Origin: Cellvibrionales bacterium UBA2511
GTDB taxonomy: Bacteria; Pseudomonadota; Gammaproteobacteria; Pseudomonadales; Porticoccaceae
Reading direction: 5' to 3'
Assembly: GCA_002341315.1 (NCBI GenBank)
Contig: DDNV01000072.1
Location: 18,758-36,246, forward strand
Length of the DNA: 17,489 nt
The notes below the pieces were generated by a model, which was given only the letters and a program-made list of their open reading frames with translations, made no database searches and was not told the origin of the DNA. Within the stretch, counting starts at the first letter, position 1; every line of letters starts with the position of its first letter. Shown here piece after piece: positions 9,415 through 16,909 of this stretch. Position numbers and translations under genes: made by a program.

Positions 9415-10563
9415 GTGACTCACGAGACAGTTCCATACTGGCGGTTGTCTGCGTTCTATTTCTGTTTCTTTGGCCTGTTGGGTGCGCTGTTTCCCTATTG
9501 GTCTCTATATTTGCAGTCGCTTGGCTACACGGCTACCGAGATAGGCTTTTTACTGGCTATTCCCATGGCCACCAAGGTGATTGCGCCAAATATCTGGGCC
9601 TGGATTGCCGATTATACCGGTGAGCGGTTGGCAATTATTCGTTTGGGTGCATTGCTGGCCTGCCTGTGCTTTGCCGGCATTTTTATTAACCAGGGTTTCT
9701 GGGCCATTACATTGGTGATGGCTGGATACAGTTTTTTCTGGAATGCAGTGTTGCCCCAGCAAGAGGTGGTAACCACCAGTTTTTTACATCAACGACCAGA
9801 AAACTACAGTCGTATCCGGGTGTGGGGTTCTGTTGGCTTTATTGTGTTTGTGTTAGGCAGTGGTGCCTGGTTCGACAGATACAGCATCAATACATTACCC
9901 GTCATCGGCCTGCTGTTGCTGATGGGGATTTTTCTGTCCAGTCTCGCCGTGCCCACTCCTGGCTATCGACAGTTTGAAGTTGTCTCACAGACATTTGCTT
10001 CCGTCCTGAAACAACCCGTTGTGGTGGCTTTTTTTGTGGCAGGCATGCTGATGCAGCTGTCCCATGGCATCTATTACAGTTTTTTCAGTATTTACATGGA
10101 GTCTCACGATTACAGCAGGAGTGAGATCGGTATCCTGTGGTCAGTGGGTGTCATTGCCGAGGTCTTTCTGTTTGTCATTATGCATCGCCTCTTGCCGCGT
10201 TTTGGTGTGCGTATAATTATGATCAGTTGCCTGTTGGTGGCCACATTGCGCTGGCTGTTGATAGGCTACTTCCCTGAACAACCGGTAATATTGGTGCTTG
10301 CCCAAGTATGTCATGCGTTGACCTTTGGGGCCTATCATGCAGCGGGTATCGATTGCATCCGCCGCCTGTTTGAAGCGGGGAATCAGGGTAAGGCCCAGGC
10401 TCTGTACAGTGCGTTCTGTCTGGGGTTTGGCGGTGCTGTCGGCTCCGGGGCAGGGGGCCTAATATGGGATTTCAGTCCGCTGATGGCTTTCCAGCTGGGT
10501 TCGCTGTCCTGTCTTCTGGCCAGCTTTGTGATTTGGTTCCGCCTTCAGGATCCCCGTCTTTGA
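9415..10563 (+). CDS. Major facilitator superfamily transporter, HcaT-like
   Basis: An inner-membrane protein of 382 residues with about twelve hydrophobic segments, full length for MFS_1-like permeases of the HcaT/YfhS type. FGLLGALFPYWSLYLQSLGYTATEIG at the N-terminus and RIRVWGSVGFIVFVLG in the middle match this subgroup. So do EIGILWSVGVIAEVFLFV and QVCHALTFGAYHAA in the second half (each quoted in part). E. coli HcaT is assigned to 3-phenylpropionate uptake, but the substrate here cannot be read from sequence. The start is GTG 9415, with no strong ribosome site, 15 nt after aroC. Placement beside aroC is also found in Pseudomonas, from memory. A role tied to aromatic compounds is speculative. 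Confidence 0.85.
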   Translation: MTHETVPYWRLSAFYFCFFGLLGALFPYWSLYLQSLGYTATEIGFLLAIPMATKVIAPNIWAWIADYTGERLAIIRLGALLACLCFAGIFINQGFWAITLVMAGYSFFWNAVLPQQEVVTTSFLHQRPENYSRIRVWGSVGFIVFVLGSGAWFDRYSINTLPVIGLLLLMGIFLSSLAVPTPGYRQFEVVSQTFASVLKQPVVVAFFVAGMLMQLSHGIYYSFFSIYMESHDYSRSEIGILWSVGVIAEVFLFVIMHRLLPRFGVRIIMISCLLVATLRWLLIGYFPEQPVILVLAQVCHALTFGAYHAAGIDCIRRLFEAGNQGKAQALYSAFCLGFGGAVGSGAGGLIWDFSPLMAFQLGSLSCLLASFVIWFRLQDPRL

Positions 10564-10614
10564 TATTTTCAGAGCTATCATACCTGTGTGCGCAGCGACT
10601 CTAGAGAGGGGCCA

Positions 10615-10896
10615 ATGAAATCCGTTCTAGTGATTGTAATTCTGGTTGGTGTTTATCTGTTTTATCCCACCTATGATCTGCTGGTCAAGGACAGCCCGTT
10701 CGATGAAACCTTTACATTACAGGACAGCCAGTTTCTGACAGCTGACCGGTGTCGAGAGGCGGCAATGGTGATGAAGCTGCGTTACTTTCATTGTGCAGGT
10801 AGCAGCAACTGGAGCGATCTATTAAGCACCTATGGCAGCTATCAACCTGAAAAACGTTATAGCGACCCTGGGTTATTTAAAAAAGACACGAACTGA
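10615..10896 (+). CDS. Small membrane-anchored protein of unknown function
   Basis: A 93-residue protein. ATG 10615 follows a purine-rich GAGAGGGG box (10604-10611), which decides the start over an upstream GTG at 10588. Residues 3-18 are a hydrophobic signal anchor (VLVIVILVGVYLFYP) with no Ala-x-Ala cleavage site or lipobox, so the rest probably faces the periplasm. The soluble part has two cysteines (Cys46 and Cys60, in ADRCREAA and YFHCAG) that could form a disulfide. I do not recognise a family. It lies 51 nt after the MFS gene and may be the last gene of the aroC unit. Confidence 0.65.
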   Translation: MKSVLVIVILVGVYLFYPTYDLLVKDSPFDETFTLQDSQFLTADRCREAAMVMKLRYFHCAGSSNWSDLLSTYGSYQPEKRYSDPGLFKKDTN

Positions 10897-10917
10897 TTGC
10901 TGGGCGCCGTGAGCAAC

Positions 10918-10942
10918 AAAAAACCCACGAAAACGTGGGTTT
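10918..10942 (-). terminator. Intrinsic terminator of the tRNA-Pro gene
   Basis: A 9-bp perfect stem (10921-10929 with 10934-10942) has a 4-nt loop. Read on the minus strand it runs into six T residues. The hairpin begins only 6 nt after the CCA end of the tRNA. On the plus strand the tail is a poor TTTAAT, so it would stop the small upstream gene only weakly. Confidence 0.85.
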
Positions 10943-10948
10943 AATAGT

Positions 10949-11025
10949 TGGTCGGTGTGAGAGGATTCGAACCTCCGACCCCTTCCTCCCGAAGGAAGTG
11001 CGCTACCAGGCTGCGCTACACACCG
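10949..11025 (-). tRNA. tRNA-Pro, anticodon CGG
   Basis: A 77-nt cloverleaf including an encoded CCA (TGG at 10949-10951 on the plus strand). The acceptor stem CGGTGTG pairs with CACACCG, the D arm GCGC/GCGC encloses AGCCTGGTA, the anticodon stem is CTTCC/GGAAG, and the T loop is TTCGAAT. The loop TTCGGGA places CGG at 10989-10991, so it reads the CCG codon. The sequence is close to E. coli proK. It is a single-gene unit with its own promoter and terminator. Confidence 0.97.
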
Positions 11026-11034
11026 GCGGCGCGC

Positions 11035-11062
11035 ATTATATCATTCTCAATTGAAGAGTCCA
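11035..11062 (-). promoter_or_regulatory. Promoter of tRNA-Pro with GC-rich discriminator
   Basis: On the minus strand there is TGGACT (11057-11062, four of six), a 16-nt spacer and a perfect TATAAT (11035-11040). A TG one base upstream of TATAAT makes it an extended -10. The bases between -10 and the RNA start are GCGCGCC, the GC-rich discriminator typical of stable-RNA promoters under stringent (ppGpp) control. Confidence 0.75.
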
Positions 11063-11104
11063 CGGCTCGCCGCATGCCCTTGCCCGGGTTCACTAGTGTG
11101 ACCA

Positions 11105-11134
11105 TTGACAGTATTTGAGTTTTCATCGGACAAT
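11105..11134 (+). promoter_or_regulatory. Candidate promoter of the TetR-family gene
   Basis: A perfect -35 TTGACA (11105-11110), an 18-nt spacer and GACAAT (11129-11134, four of six) precede the ATG at 11169. The predicted RNA start near 11141 rules out the longer reading from 11115. Confidence 0.5.
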
Positions 11135-11143
11135 CATCGTCCG
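11127..11143. promoter_or_regulatory. Inverted repeat, possible TetR-family operator
   Basis: CGGAC (11127-11131) and GTCCG (11139-11143) form a perfect inverted repeat with a 7-nt spacer. It covers the -10 box and start region of the candidate promoter. This is the usual position for autorepression by a TetR-family protein. Confidence 0.35.
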
Positions 11144-11168
11144 CTGGAAAAGCCACCTAGAGTATCTG

Positions 11169-11882
11169 ATGCCACGATCAATCTCTGATAGCACTGAAAA
11201 AATTCGCGCAAAGAAAAGGCGTTTCCTGGAACGCGAGGAAACGATTATTGAGAAGGCACTGTGTCTGTTGATCAGGGACGGCGTTGACAAGGTGACAGTG
11301 TCCGCCATTTCCCGTGAGGCTGGTGTCGGTAAAGGGACCATTTACAAACACTTTCTCACCAAAACAGAAATTCTGATGCGTATCGTGCTCGATTACGAGC
11401 GCCATATCACTGAAAATCTTCGCCAGGGGATTGAGGCTGCAGAAGCGGGTGATCCCGGAGCTGCTGCTCGCTCCTATTTTCAGGCCCGTCTCGCTGACCC
11501 ATCACTGGATCGTCTGGTGCAATTACTGGAAGTCCGGCTCCATGACAATCATGAAGTGGTTGATAAAATGGATGAGCTGCATGCATTGCGACGCTCCAAT
11601 GTGGATGCGCTGCATTCAATGCTTGCCAAGCTTATAGAAAAGGGTGTGCTCGAAGATGTCCCGCCCCATTATCATTATATGGCCTGCTGGGCTCTCGCTC
11701 AGGGTGCGGTTGAGGCGTATTTTAATGTCAGTTATGGCGCAGCGGTAGAAGACAAGGAAGACTTTTTGAACTTTATCGGCAACATTGGTATCACCATGGG
11801 TAATCGTGGCCAATTACGCGATGACAAAATTGCCAGTTTGAATGCGAATGCCAGTCGAGCCGAGATTCATCATTCTACATAG
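11169..11882 (+). CDS. TetR/AcrR-family transcriptional regulator
   Basis: A 237-residue homodimeric repressor type. After a basic N-terminal tail (KIRAKKRRFLERE) comes the tetracycline-repressor DNA-binding fold. Its helix-turn-helix is VTVSAISREAGVGKGTIYKHF (43-62, the last residue just beyond) and the KTEIL helix follows. The remaining ~165 residues form an all-helical ligand domain with no recognisable ligand signature. An extended reading from TTG 11115 is unlikely because the -10 box lies inside it. The gene converges on the ETF-quinone oxidoreductase gene, about 100 nt from its stop, and etfBA lies just beyond. From memory, a TetR gene also lies near the etf cluster in Pseudomonas. Control of fatty-acid oxidation or ETF genes is therefore a reasonable guess, but only that. 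Confidence 0.88.
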   Translation: MPRSISDSTEKIRAKKRRFLEREETIIEKALCLLIRDGVDKVTVSAISREAGVGKGTIYKHFLTKTEILMRIVLDYERHITENLRQGIEAAEAGDPGAAARSYFQARLADPSLDRLVQLLEVRLHDNHEVVDKMDELHALRRSNVDALHSMLAKLIEKGVLEDVPPHYHYMACWALAQGAVEAYFNVSYGAAVEDKEDFLNFIGNIGITMGNRGQLRDDKIASLNANASRAEIHHST

Positions 11883-11984
11883 GTGCGGCAAGAATCTAAT
11901 TGACTCCGGAGTAACGGCCTTACCACGCGGCCAGCCATACCAATAAACTAAATTAATTTTCATGTATAACTATTTGATCTATAT

Positions 11985-13625
11985 CTACATGTTTGGGTAG
12001 TTCGGTCCGCCGCCGCCCTCGGGTGCAACCCATATAATATTCTGGCTGGGATCCTTGATATCACAGGTTTTACAGTGCACACAGTTCTGTGCATTGATCT
12101 GAAAACGCTTTTCTCCCCCTGTCTCCTGAACAACCTCATAAACCCCAGCGGGGCAATAGCGCTGAGCAGGTTCATCATAGAGAGGCAGATTGTGGCTGAT
12201 TGGTATCTCAGGATTTACCAATTTCAAGTGGCAGGGTTGTGCCTCCTCGTGATTGGTGTTGGATATGAAAACCGAAGACAGTTTGTCGAAGGTGAGCCTG
12301 TTATCCGGTTTTGGGTAATCAATGGTTTTTGACTCTGAGGCAGGCTTGAGTCTGGCATGATCGGGTCTGGGATCAGTGAGTGTCCAGGGCAGGTGACCAT
12401 TGAAAATATTGATATCGATAAAAGCATAGGCCGAGCCGATAATATTGCCCCATTTGTGTTGTGCGGGGCCAAAATTGCGGTGCCTGTGCAGTTCCTGATA
12501 AGCCCAGCTGGACTGATAGCTGCTGTTGAAGGCTGTCAGTTCATCCTGTTGCCTGTTGCTCGCAATGGCCTCTGCAGCACTTTCGGCAGCTATCATGCCG
12601 GTTTTCATTGCACAATGGATACCCTTGATTTTTGCAAAATTGAGCGTGCCCGCATTATCTCCCAACAAAACTCCACCACTGAAGGTCATCTTGGGCAGAG
12701 ATTGCATGCCACCTTTAACCAGAGCTCGGGCACCGTAGGATACTCTTTCTCCTCCCTCGAGATATTGTCTGATGACCGGGTGTTGTTTGTAGCGCTGGAA
12801 TTCATCAAATGGACTGAGATGCGGGTTGGAATAGGAGAGGTCTATCGTCAGGCCCACTGATACAAGATTGTCTTCCATATGGTACAGAAAGCCGCCACCG
12901 GAAGAGCCTGTTTCACTCAGGGGCCAACCCGCACTGTGAACCACAAGACCTTGATGGTGTTTTTCTGGGTGTATTTGCCAGAGTTCTTTGATACCAATCC
13001 CGTAGTGCTGTGGCTGCAGGGCGTTGTCATCGAGGGAGAAGTGCTCAATCAGCTGTTTGCCAAGGTGTCCCCGGCATCCTTCGGCAAAAAATGTGTATTT
13101 GCCCCGGAGCTCCATGCCGGGGGTATAGTCTGTTTTATGGCTGCCATCAGCTGCGAGGCCCATATCGCCGGTAGCAACGCCGCGAACGTTATTTTTGTCA
13201 TCGTAGAGTACTTCTGCAGCAGCGAAACCGGGGAAAATTTCTACACCCAGCTGTTCGGCCTGATCAGCCAGCCAGCGACAGAAATTGCCAAGACTGATAA
13301 TGTAATTGCCGGCATTGTGCATGGTTTTAGGCACAAACAGGGATGGAACCTTTATTCCCCGGGTTTTGTTGAATACATAGATATTGTCCTGGCGAACCTC
13401 TGTGATGAGCGGTGCACCGAGCGTTTTCCAGTCGGGGAATAGTTCATCCAGGGCGGTTGGCTCCATGACGGCACCCGAGAGAATATGGGCGCCGACTTCC
13501 GAGCCTTTTTCAAGAACCACAACAGACAGGTCGGGGTTGATCTGTTTCAAGCGACAGGCCGCTGATAAGCCCGCTGGCCCGGCCCCGACAATAACGATGT
13601 CGTAATCCATATATTCACGTTCCAC
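11985..13625 (-). CDS. Electron transfer flavoprotein-ubiquinone oxidoreductase
   Basis: A membrane-associated iron-sulfur flavoprotein that accepts electrons from reduced ETF and passes them to ubiquinone, linking acyl-CoA and related dehydrogenases to respiration. It has 546 residues from the chosen start. An FAD-binding DYDIVIVGAGPAGLSAACRL lies near the N-terminus (glycines 14, 16 and 19), and EVGAHILSGAVMEP follows. The C-terminal 4Fe-4S domain has Cys491, Cys515, Cys518 and Cys521 (CPAGVYEV and CVHCKTCDIKDPSQNI). It ends GGGGPNYPNM, as usual. GTG at 13625 is preferred: it gives VEREYMDYD, like homologues, and GGAG lies 6 nt before it. ATG 13637 or 13655 would add 4 or 10 residues. It is divergent from etfBA across 222 nt. 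Confidence 0.95.
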   Translation of the reverse strand: MEREYMDYDIVIVGAGPAGLSAACRLKQINPDLSVVVLEKGSEVGAHILSGAVMEPTALDELFPDWKTLGAPLITEVRQDNIYVFNKTRGIKVPSLFVPKTMHNAGNYIISLGNFCRWLADQAEQLGVEIFPGFAAAEVLYDDKNNVRGVATGDMGLAADGSHKTDYTPGMELRGKYTFFAEGCRGHLGKQLIEHFSLDDNALQPQHYGIGIKELWQIHPEKHHQGLVVHSAGWPLSETGSSGGGFLYHMEDNLVSVGLTIDLSYSNPHLSPFDEFQRYKQHPVIRQYLEGGERVSYGARALVKGGMQSLPKMTFSGGVLLGDNAGTLNFAKIKGIHCAMKTGMIAAESAAEAIASNRQQDELTAFNSSYQSSWAYQELHRHRNFGPAQHKWGNIIGSAYAFIDINIFNGHLPWTLTDPRPDHARLKPASESKTIDYPKPDNRLTFDKLSSVFISNTNHEEAQPCHLKLVNPEIPISHNLPLYDEPAQRYCPAGVYEVVQETGGEKRFQINAQNCVHCKTCDIKDPSQNIIWVAPEGGGGPNYPNM

Positions 13626-13677
13626 AGCATTCTCCATAGGGTTTCGGTCTGTCATGTCCGGTGTGCGGAGGGTGTGA

Positions 13678-13707
13678 ATTCTAGCCTGTATAGACCCACG
13701 GTGCCAT
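13678..13707 (-). promoter_or_regulatory. Possible promoter of the ETF-QO gene
   Basis: On the minus strand ATGGCA (13702-13707, four of six), an 18-nt spacer and TAGAAT (13678-13683, five of six) stand about 50 nt before the GTG start. The predicted start of RNA is followed by TCCG-N5-CGGA (13657-13669), a short inverted repeat. Confidence 0.3.
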
Positions 13708-13803
13708 GCGGATTTAGGACCCGCCAGTCAGTACTACGAGGTCAGTAATTGATTGTCTGAAAACCTCCCTTTGCCTTGATTTGGCTTGATGGTGGCGGCA
13801 TGA

Positions 13804-13823
13804 TTAGCACCCCTCAATGCTAA
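13804..13823. promoter_or_regulatory. Inverted repeat upstream of etfB
   Basis: TTAGCA (13804-13809) and TGCTAA (13818-13823) form a perfect 6-bp inverted repeat with an 8-nt spacer, 24 nt before the etfB start. It could be an operator or a leader hairpin. I could not identify a convincing -10/-35 pair for etfBA. Confidence 0.25.
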
Positions 13824-13847
13824 CCAATGAATTTCAAAGGGTATTCC

Positions 13848-14603
13848 ATGAAAGTACTTGTCGCTATCAAGCGCGTGGTGGACTACAACGTCAAGGTGAG
13901 ACCCCGAGCCGATGCTGCCGACGTTGATCTTAATAATGTCAAAATGTCGATTAATCCTTTTTGCGAAATTGCTGTGGAAGAGGCGGTGCGTCTTAAGGAA
14001 CAGGGCCTTGCCAATGAAATTATTGTCGTTTCGATAGGGCCTCAACAGGCTCAGGAACAGTTGCGTACAGCACTGGCGCTGGGTGCAGACAGGGCTTTGT
14101 TGGTGGTTACAGAAGATGTGCTCGAACCGTTGGCCATCGCCAAGTGTCTGAAAGTGTTGTGTGATCGCGAACAACCGGATCTTGTCCTGATGGGTAAACA
14201 GTCAATCGACGGCGATAATAATCAGACGGGGCAAATGCTTGCGGCGCTGACTGGGTACCCTCAGGGCACTTTTGCCTCAAAACTTGAGCTGGCTGGCGAT
14301 AATAAGGCTAAGGTTACGCGTGAGATTGATGGTGGGTTACAAACACTGGCGCTTACATTGCCTGCAATTGTGACTGCTGATCTGCGCTTAAATGAACCGC
14401 GCTATGCCTCTCTGCCCAATATTATGAAGGCCAAAAAGAAACCTCTGGATACTTCAACCCCGGAGGAGCTGGGTGTTTCCATTTCACCGCGCGTCAAACT
14501 GCTGAAGGTTGAACTGCCGGCTCAGCGGGCGGCCGGCATTAAAGTGGCCGATGTTGATGAGTTGATGGACAAACTGAAAAATGAAGCGAAGGTGATCCGA
14601 TGA
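13848..14603 (+). CDS. etfB: Electron transfer flavoprotein, beta subunit
   Basis: Subunit of the soluble FAD/AMP heterodimer that collects electrons from several flavin dehydrogenases, above all acyl-CoA dehydrogenases. It has 251 residues. The start [18 protein letters not shown] is canonical and ATG 13848 lies 7 nt after AAGGG (13836-13840). An upstream ATG at 13827 lacks a ribosome site. [15 protein letters not shown] (116-130) is the AMP-binding region. [19 protein letters not shown] (181-199) is the conserved recognition loop that docks on partner dehydrogenases. The stop overlaps the etfA start (ATGA), which couples their translation. Confidence 0.97.
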   Translation: MKVLVAIKRVVDYNVKVRPRADAADVDLNNVKMSINPFCEIAVEEAVRLKEQGLANEIIVVSIGPQQAQEQLRTALALGADRALLVVTEDVLEPLAIAKCLKVLCDREQPDLVLMGKQSIDGDNNQTGQMLAALTGYPQGTFASKLELAGDNKAKVTREIDGGLQTLALTLPAIVTADLRLNEPRYASLPNIMKAKKKPLDTSTPEELGVSISPRVKLLKVELPAQRAAGIKVADVDELMDKLKNEAKVIR

Positions 14604-15529
14604 GCATTCTGATTGTTGCTGAGCATGATAACCAAGATCTTAGGCCCTCGACGTTGAACAGTATCAGCGCAGCGCAGGCGATTGGTGGTGATATTGTCGT
14701 ATTGGTAGCGGGCTCTGATTGTGCTGACGTGGCTGACAAGCTGTCAAAGGTGCCTGGTATCAAAAAAGTACTTCTGGCTGACAATCCTGTCTATAGCCAT
14801 CATCTGGCCGAGAACGTGGCACCTCTGGTTGCCGAGATTGCTGAAGGTTTCAGTCATGTACTGGCGCCGGCCAGCACGACTGGAAAAAATCTCATGCCGC
14901 GAGTGGCTGCTCTGCTCGATATGCAGGCTATTTCAGATATCAGCGAGGTGATAAGCCCTGACACCTTCAAGCGGCCAGTCTACGCGGGCAATGTCATCGC
15001 GACAGTGCAAAGCAGCGACGAAGTTAAGGTGCTCACTGTGCGCTCCACGGCATTTGAGGCGGTTGTGGCAGAGGGAGGTAGTGCTACCATTGAACAGATT
15101 TCCAGTGTACACAATCAGGACAACTGCACCTTTATAGGTCAGGAGTTGGCCGTTTCCGAGCGCCCGGAATTGACCTCTGCCCGGGTCGTGGTTGCGGGTG
15201 GTCGCGGCATGGGCAGCAGTGAGGGTTTCGCTATGCTGGAAAAACTGGTCGATAAGCTTGGTGCGGCAATGGGGGCATCCCGTGCAGCTGTGGACGCGGG
15301 CTTTGTACCCAATGATATGCAGGTGGGCCAGACAGGTAAAATTGTTGCTCCGGAACTGTATATTGCCGTAGGTATCTCAGGTGCGATTCAGCATCTGGCA
15401 GGAATGAAAGATAGCAAAGTCATTGTAGCGATTAACAAGGATCCGGAAGCACCTATTTTTCAGGTGGCAGATTATGGTCTGGTCGGTGATCTGTTTGAGC
15501 TGATTCCCGCCATTGAAGCGCAGCTCTGA
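14600..15529 (+). CDS. etfA: Electron transfer flavoprotein, alpha subunit
   Basis: Alpha subunit of ETF, which binds the redox-active FAD. It has 309 residues, full length. The N-terminal domain opens with [11 protein letters not shown]. The C-terminal FAD domain shows [15 protein letters not shown] (197-210), [23 protein letters not shown] (split from residue 225), [17 protein letters not shown] (253-269) and [18 protein letters not shown] (276-293). These are the classic ETF-alpha signatures. It starts inside the etfB stop (ATGA, 4-nt overlap) and is closed by a strong terminator 16 nt after its stop. Electrons from ETF would be handed to the quinone oxidoreductase encoded divergently. Confidence 0.97.
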   Translation: MSILIVAEHDNQDLRPSTLNSISAAQAIGGDIVVLVAGSDCADVADKLSKVPGIKKVLLADNPVYSHHLAENVAPLVAEIAEGFSHVLAPASTTGKNLMPRVAALLDMQAISDISEVISPDTFKRPVYAGNVIATVQSSDEVKVLTVRSTAFEAVVAEGGSATIEQISSVHNQDNCTFIGQELAVSERPELTSARVVVAGGRGMGSSEGFAMLEKLVDKLGAAMGASRAAVDAGFVPNDMQVGQTGKIVAPELYIAVGISGAIQHLAGMKDSKVIVAINKDPEAPIFQVADYGLVGDLFELIPAIEAQL

Positions 15530-15545
15530 GAGATGGGCAAACCGT

Positions 15546-15575
15546 AAAAAAACCGGTCTTTTGACCGGTTTTTTT
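15546..15575. terminator. Bidirectional terminator between etfA and the DUF3106-like gene
   Basis: A symmetrical A7-ACCGGTC-type arm (15546-15558), TTTT loop and its perfect complement (15563-15575) give a 13-bp stem with seven A and seven T at its ends. It therefore works on both strands. It serves etfA from the left and the convergent gene from the right, and the latter's stop codon (15574-15576) overlaps the stem. Confidence 0.9.
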
Positions 15576-16047
15576 AGTCCCTGTTTTTTTCTGAGAAGCC
15601 GCCATCCCGACCCATTTTCTTGTGGAATTCCTTCCGCTGTTCGGGCGACATACTGCGCCATCGTTCTTTTAGCGCCTCACGTTTCTCGGCGGGCAGGTTG
15701 TGAAATTTTTCACGTGCCTGATGGATACGTTGGCGTTCTTCCGGCGATAGGGATTTAAAATACTCGCGTCGTTTCTCCAGTTTATCCCTCTCTGCTGGCG
15801 TCATTGATTCATAACGCTGTTTCCAGTCCTTCTTGTGGTGTTTGGAGGAGTGCACTTTGTCTTTTTCAGCATAATGACGATGGCTTCCGGTAGCCTCGAA
15901 GGGGTTTATGACCTGGCTGAGATGGCTATTGCCCGGAACATAAAACTCACCCTGGTAAGCCTGTCCCGGCAGTGAGAAGGATCCAACTAGGGTAATAGTG
16001 AACACAGTCCGTAAAAAATAACCGCGATAGAATATGCTTTTATACAT
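15574..16047 (-). CDS. Exported DUF3106-like helical repeat protein
   Basis: A 157-residue protein. The N-terminus is basic, then hydrophobic (residues 11-28), ending PGQA at 27-30, a likely signal peptidase I site. A His/Lys-rich linker follows (55-73). Residues 75-145 are about four tandem units of ~18 residues, each with the pattern S/L-x-P-E/A-E-R/K plus a charged helix: SMTPAERDKLEKR, SLSPEERQRIHQAR, NLPAEKREALKER and SMSPEQRKEFHKK. This resembles DUF3106 and, more distantly, the LTxxQ repeats of the periplasmic Spy/CpxP group. A periplasmic sensor or chaperone role is inference. It starts 3 nt after the stop of the membrane-protein gene and is the last gene of the sigma-factor operon. 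Confidence 0.75.
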   Translation of the reverse strand: MYKSIFYRGYFLRTVFTITLVGSFSLPGQAYQGEFYVPGNSHLSQVINPFEATGSHRHYAEKDKVHSSKHHKKDWKQRYESMTPAERDKLEKRREYFKSLSPEERQRIHQAREKFHNLPAEKREALKERWRSMSPEQRKEFHKKMGRDGGFSEKNRD

Positions 16048-16050
16048 GTA

Positions 16051-16380
16051 TCAGCCCTTCAGATGGGATGTGTCGCTGGCCAGCCAGGAATAGAATTCCA
16101 TATCTTCGTAAAGATCGATTTCTTCACTGAGCATGAACTCTTCTTCAGGGGAGCTATTTTGTTGCAGATTTTGTGTGGGTGGTAAGAACACCAGTATAAC
16201 TGCTACCAGAGAGATTGCCGCCATGCTGACAACCGGGATAAAAAACCCTGGCCATCTGCGTTGATTGACTGCATTGAGAGCCGAGTTTCTTGCTACCACA
16301 AGGCGATGGGCTGTTGCAGAATCGAGCTCGTTTTCAGAGTGACGCAAGGTGTCCTGTAGTTGTTTCTCTAGATCAGTCAT
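16051..16380 (-). CDS. Single-pass membrane protein, putative anti-sigma factor (DUF3619-like)
   Basis: A 109-residue protein. Its cytoplasmic N-terminus (1-43) contains LDSATAHRLVVARNSALNAV, followed by one membrane helix at about 44-66 and a short acidic outer segment with EEIDLYEDMEFYSWLAS. The shape and these two motifs recall DUF3619 proteins, which sit next to ECF sigma genes in betaproteobacteria. I recognise this by pattern only. There is no zinc-binding anti-sigma (ZAS) HxxxCxxC motif, so if it is an anti-sigma factor it is a non-ZAS one. It overlaps the sigma gene by 8 nt and the DUF3106-like gene follows after 3 nt. That tight coupling supports joint function. Confidence 0.7.
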   Translation of the reverse strand: MTDLEKQLQDTLRHSENELDSATAHRLVVARNSALNAVNQRRWPGFFIPVVSMAAISLVAVILVFLPPTQNLQQNSSPEEEFMLSEEIDLYEDMEFYSWLASDTSHLKG

Positions 16381-16909
16381 ACCAGTAATCTCCCAGTGTG
16401 TCCCGAAGCTTGCTTAATGCGCGGGAATAATGGGTTTTAACGCTGCCCTCACTGCACTTCATGGCTATTGCTGTTTCTTTTGTACTGAGGCCTTCCCAGC
16501 AGCGCAACATAAAAACCTGTTGTTGGCGAGAAGGGAGATGGATCAGTGCCTCTTTCAGAACACTTATCTGACGTTCGCGCTCATGTCGTGTATGTGGTGT
16601 TGTACTGTCAGGCCCTGCAACGGCTTCGATAGGGTCTTCTTCGGTCTCGTCACCCTGTTTGTTTCTGAAGTGGGAAAGCCATCCTTTAAACTGCCTCTGA
16701 AATTTTCTTTTACGGTGCAAATCATTGATTTTACTCTGCAATATCCGGTAAAACAGCGGGCGCCATTCGCCGCATGGCTTGTGCGCATAGCTGACCACCA
16801 GTTGGGTCATGGCCTCCTGCACAATATCCAGCGCATCTTCCCTATCCGCAAGGGAGGTTACTGCGATGGCGTAGGCCCTGCGCTCTACCGACGACAAAAA
16901 GTTTTCCAT
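16373..16909 (-). CDS. ECF-type RNA polymerase sigma factor
   Basis: A 178-residue alternative sigma factor. Region 2 is at about residues 8-68: RAYAIAVTSLADREDALDIVQEAM (in part) holds the core-binding helix, and FYRILQSKINDLHRK the -10-recognition helix. A variable acidic linker follows (80-112). Region 4 is at 115-172, with LPSRQQQVFMLRCWEG, LSTKETA and the helix-turn-helix CSEGSVKTHYSRALSKLR. The start is uncertain. ATG 16909 gives MENFLSSVERRAYAIA, which resembles homologues, but has no clear ribosome site. ATG 16978 or TTG 16999 would add 23 or 30 residues without homology. It heads an operon with the putative anti-sigma and DUF3106-like genes. The exported His/Tyr-rich gene lies 86 nt upstream on the same strand. 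Confidence 0.9.
   Translation of the reverse strand: MENFLSSVERRAYAIAVTSLADREDALDIVQEAMTQLVVSYAHKPCGEWRPLFYRILQSKINDLHRKRKFQRQFKGWLSHFRNKQGDETEEDPIEAVAGPDSTTPHTRHERERQISVLKEALIHLPSRQQQVFMLRCWEGLSTKETAIAMKCSEGSVKTHYSRALSKLRDTLGDYWYD

Noticed and set aside
11115..11168. Longer N-terminus for the TetR-family protein from a TTG at 11115
   Set aside because: The candidate -10 box and operator lie inside it, and it adds residues not expected before the basic tail.
12357..13442. Long plus-strand open frames opposite the ETF-QO gene (12357-12860 and 12879-13442)
   Set aside because: They are antisense to a full-length, motif-complete ETF-QO gene, have no ribosome site or domain, and follow from the codon bias of the real gene.
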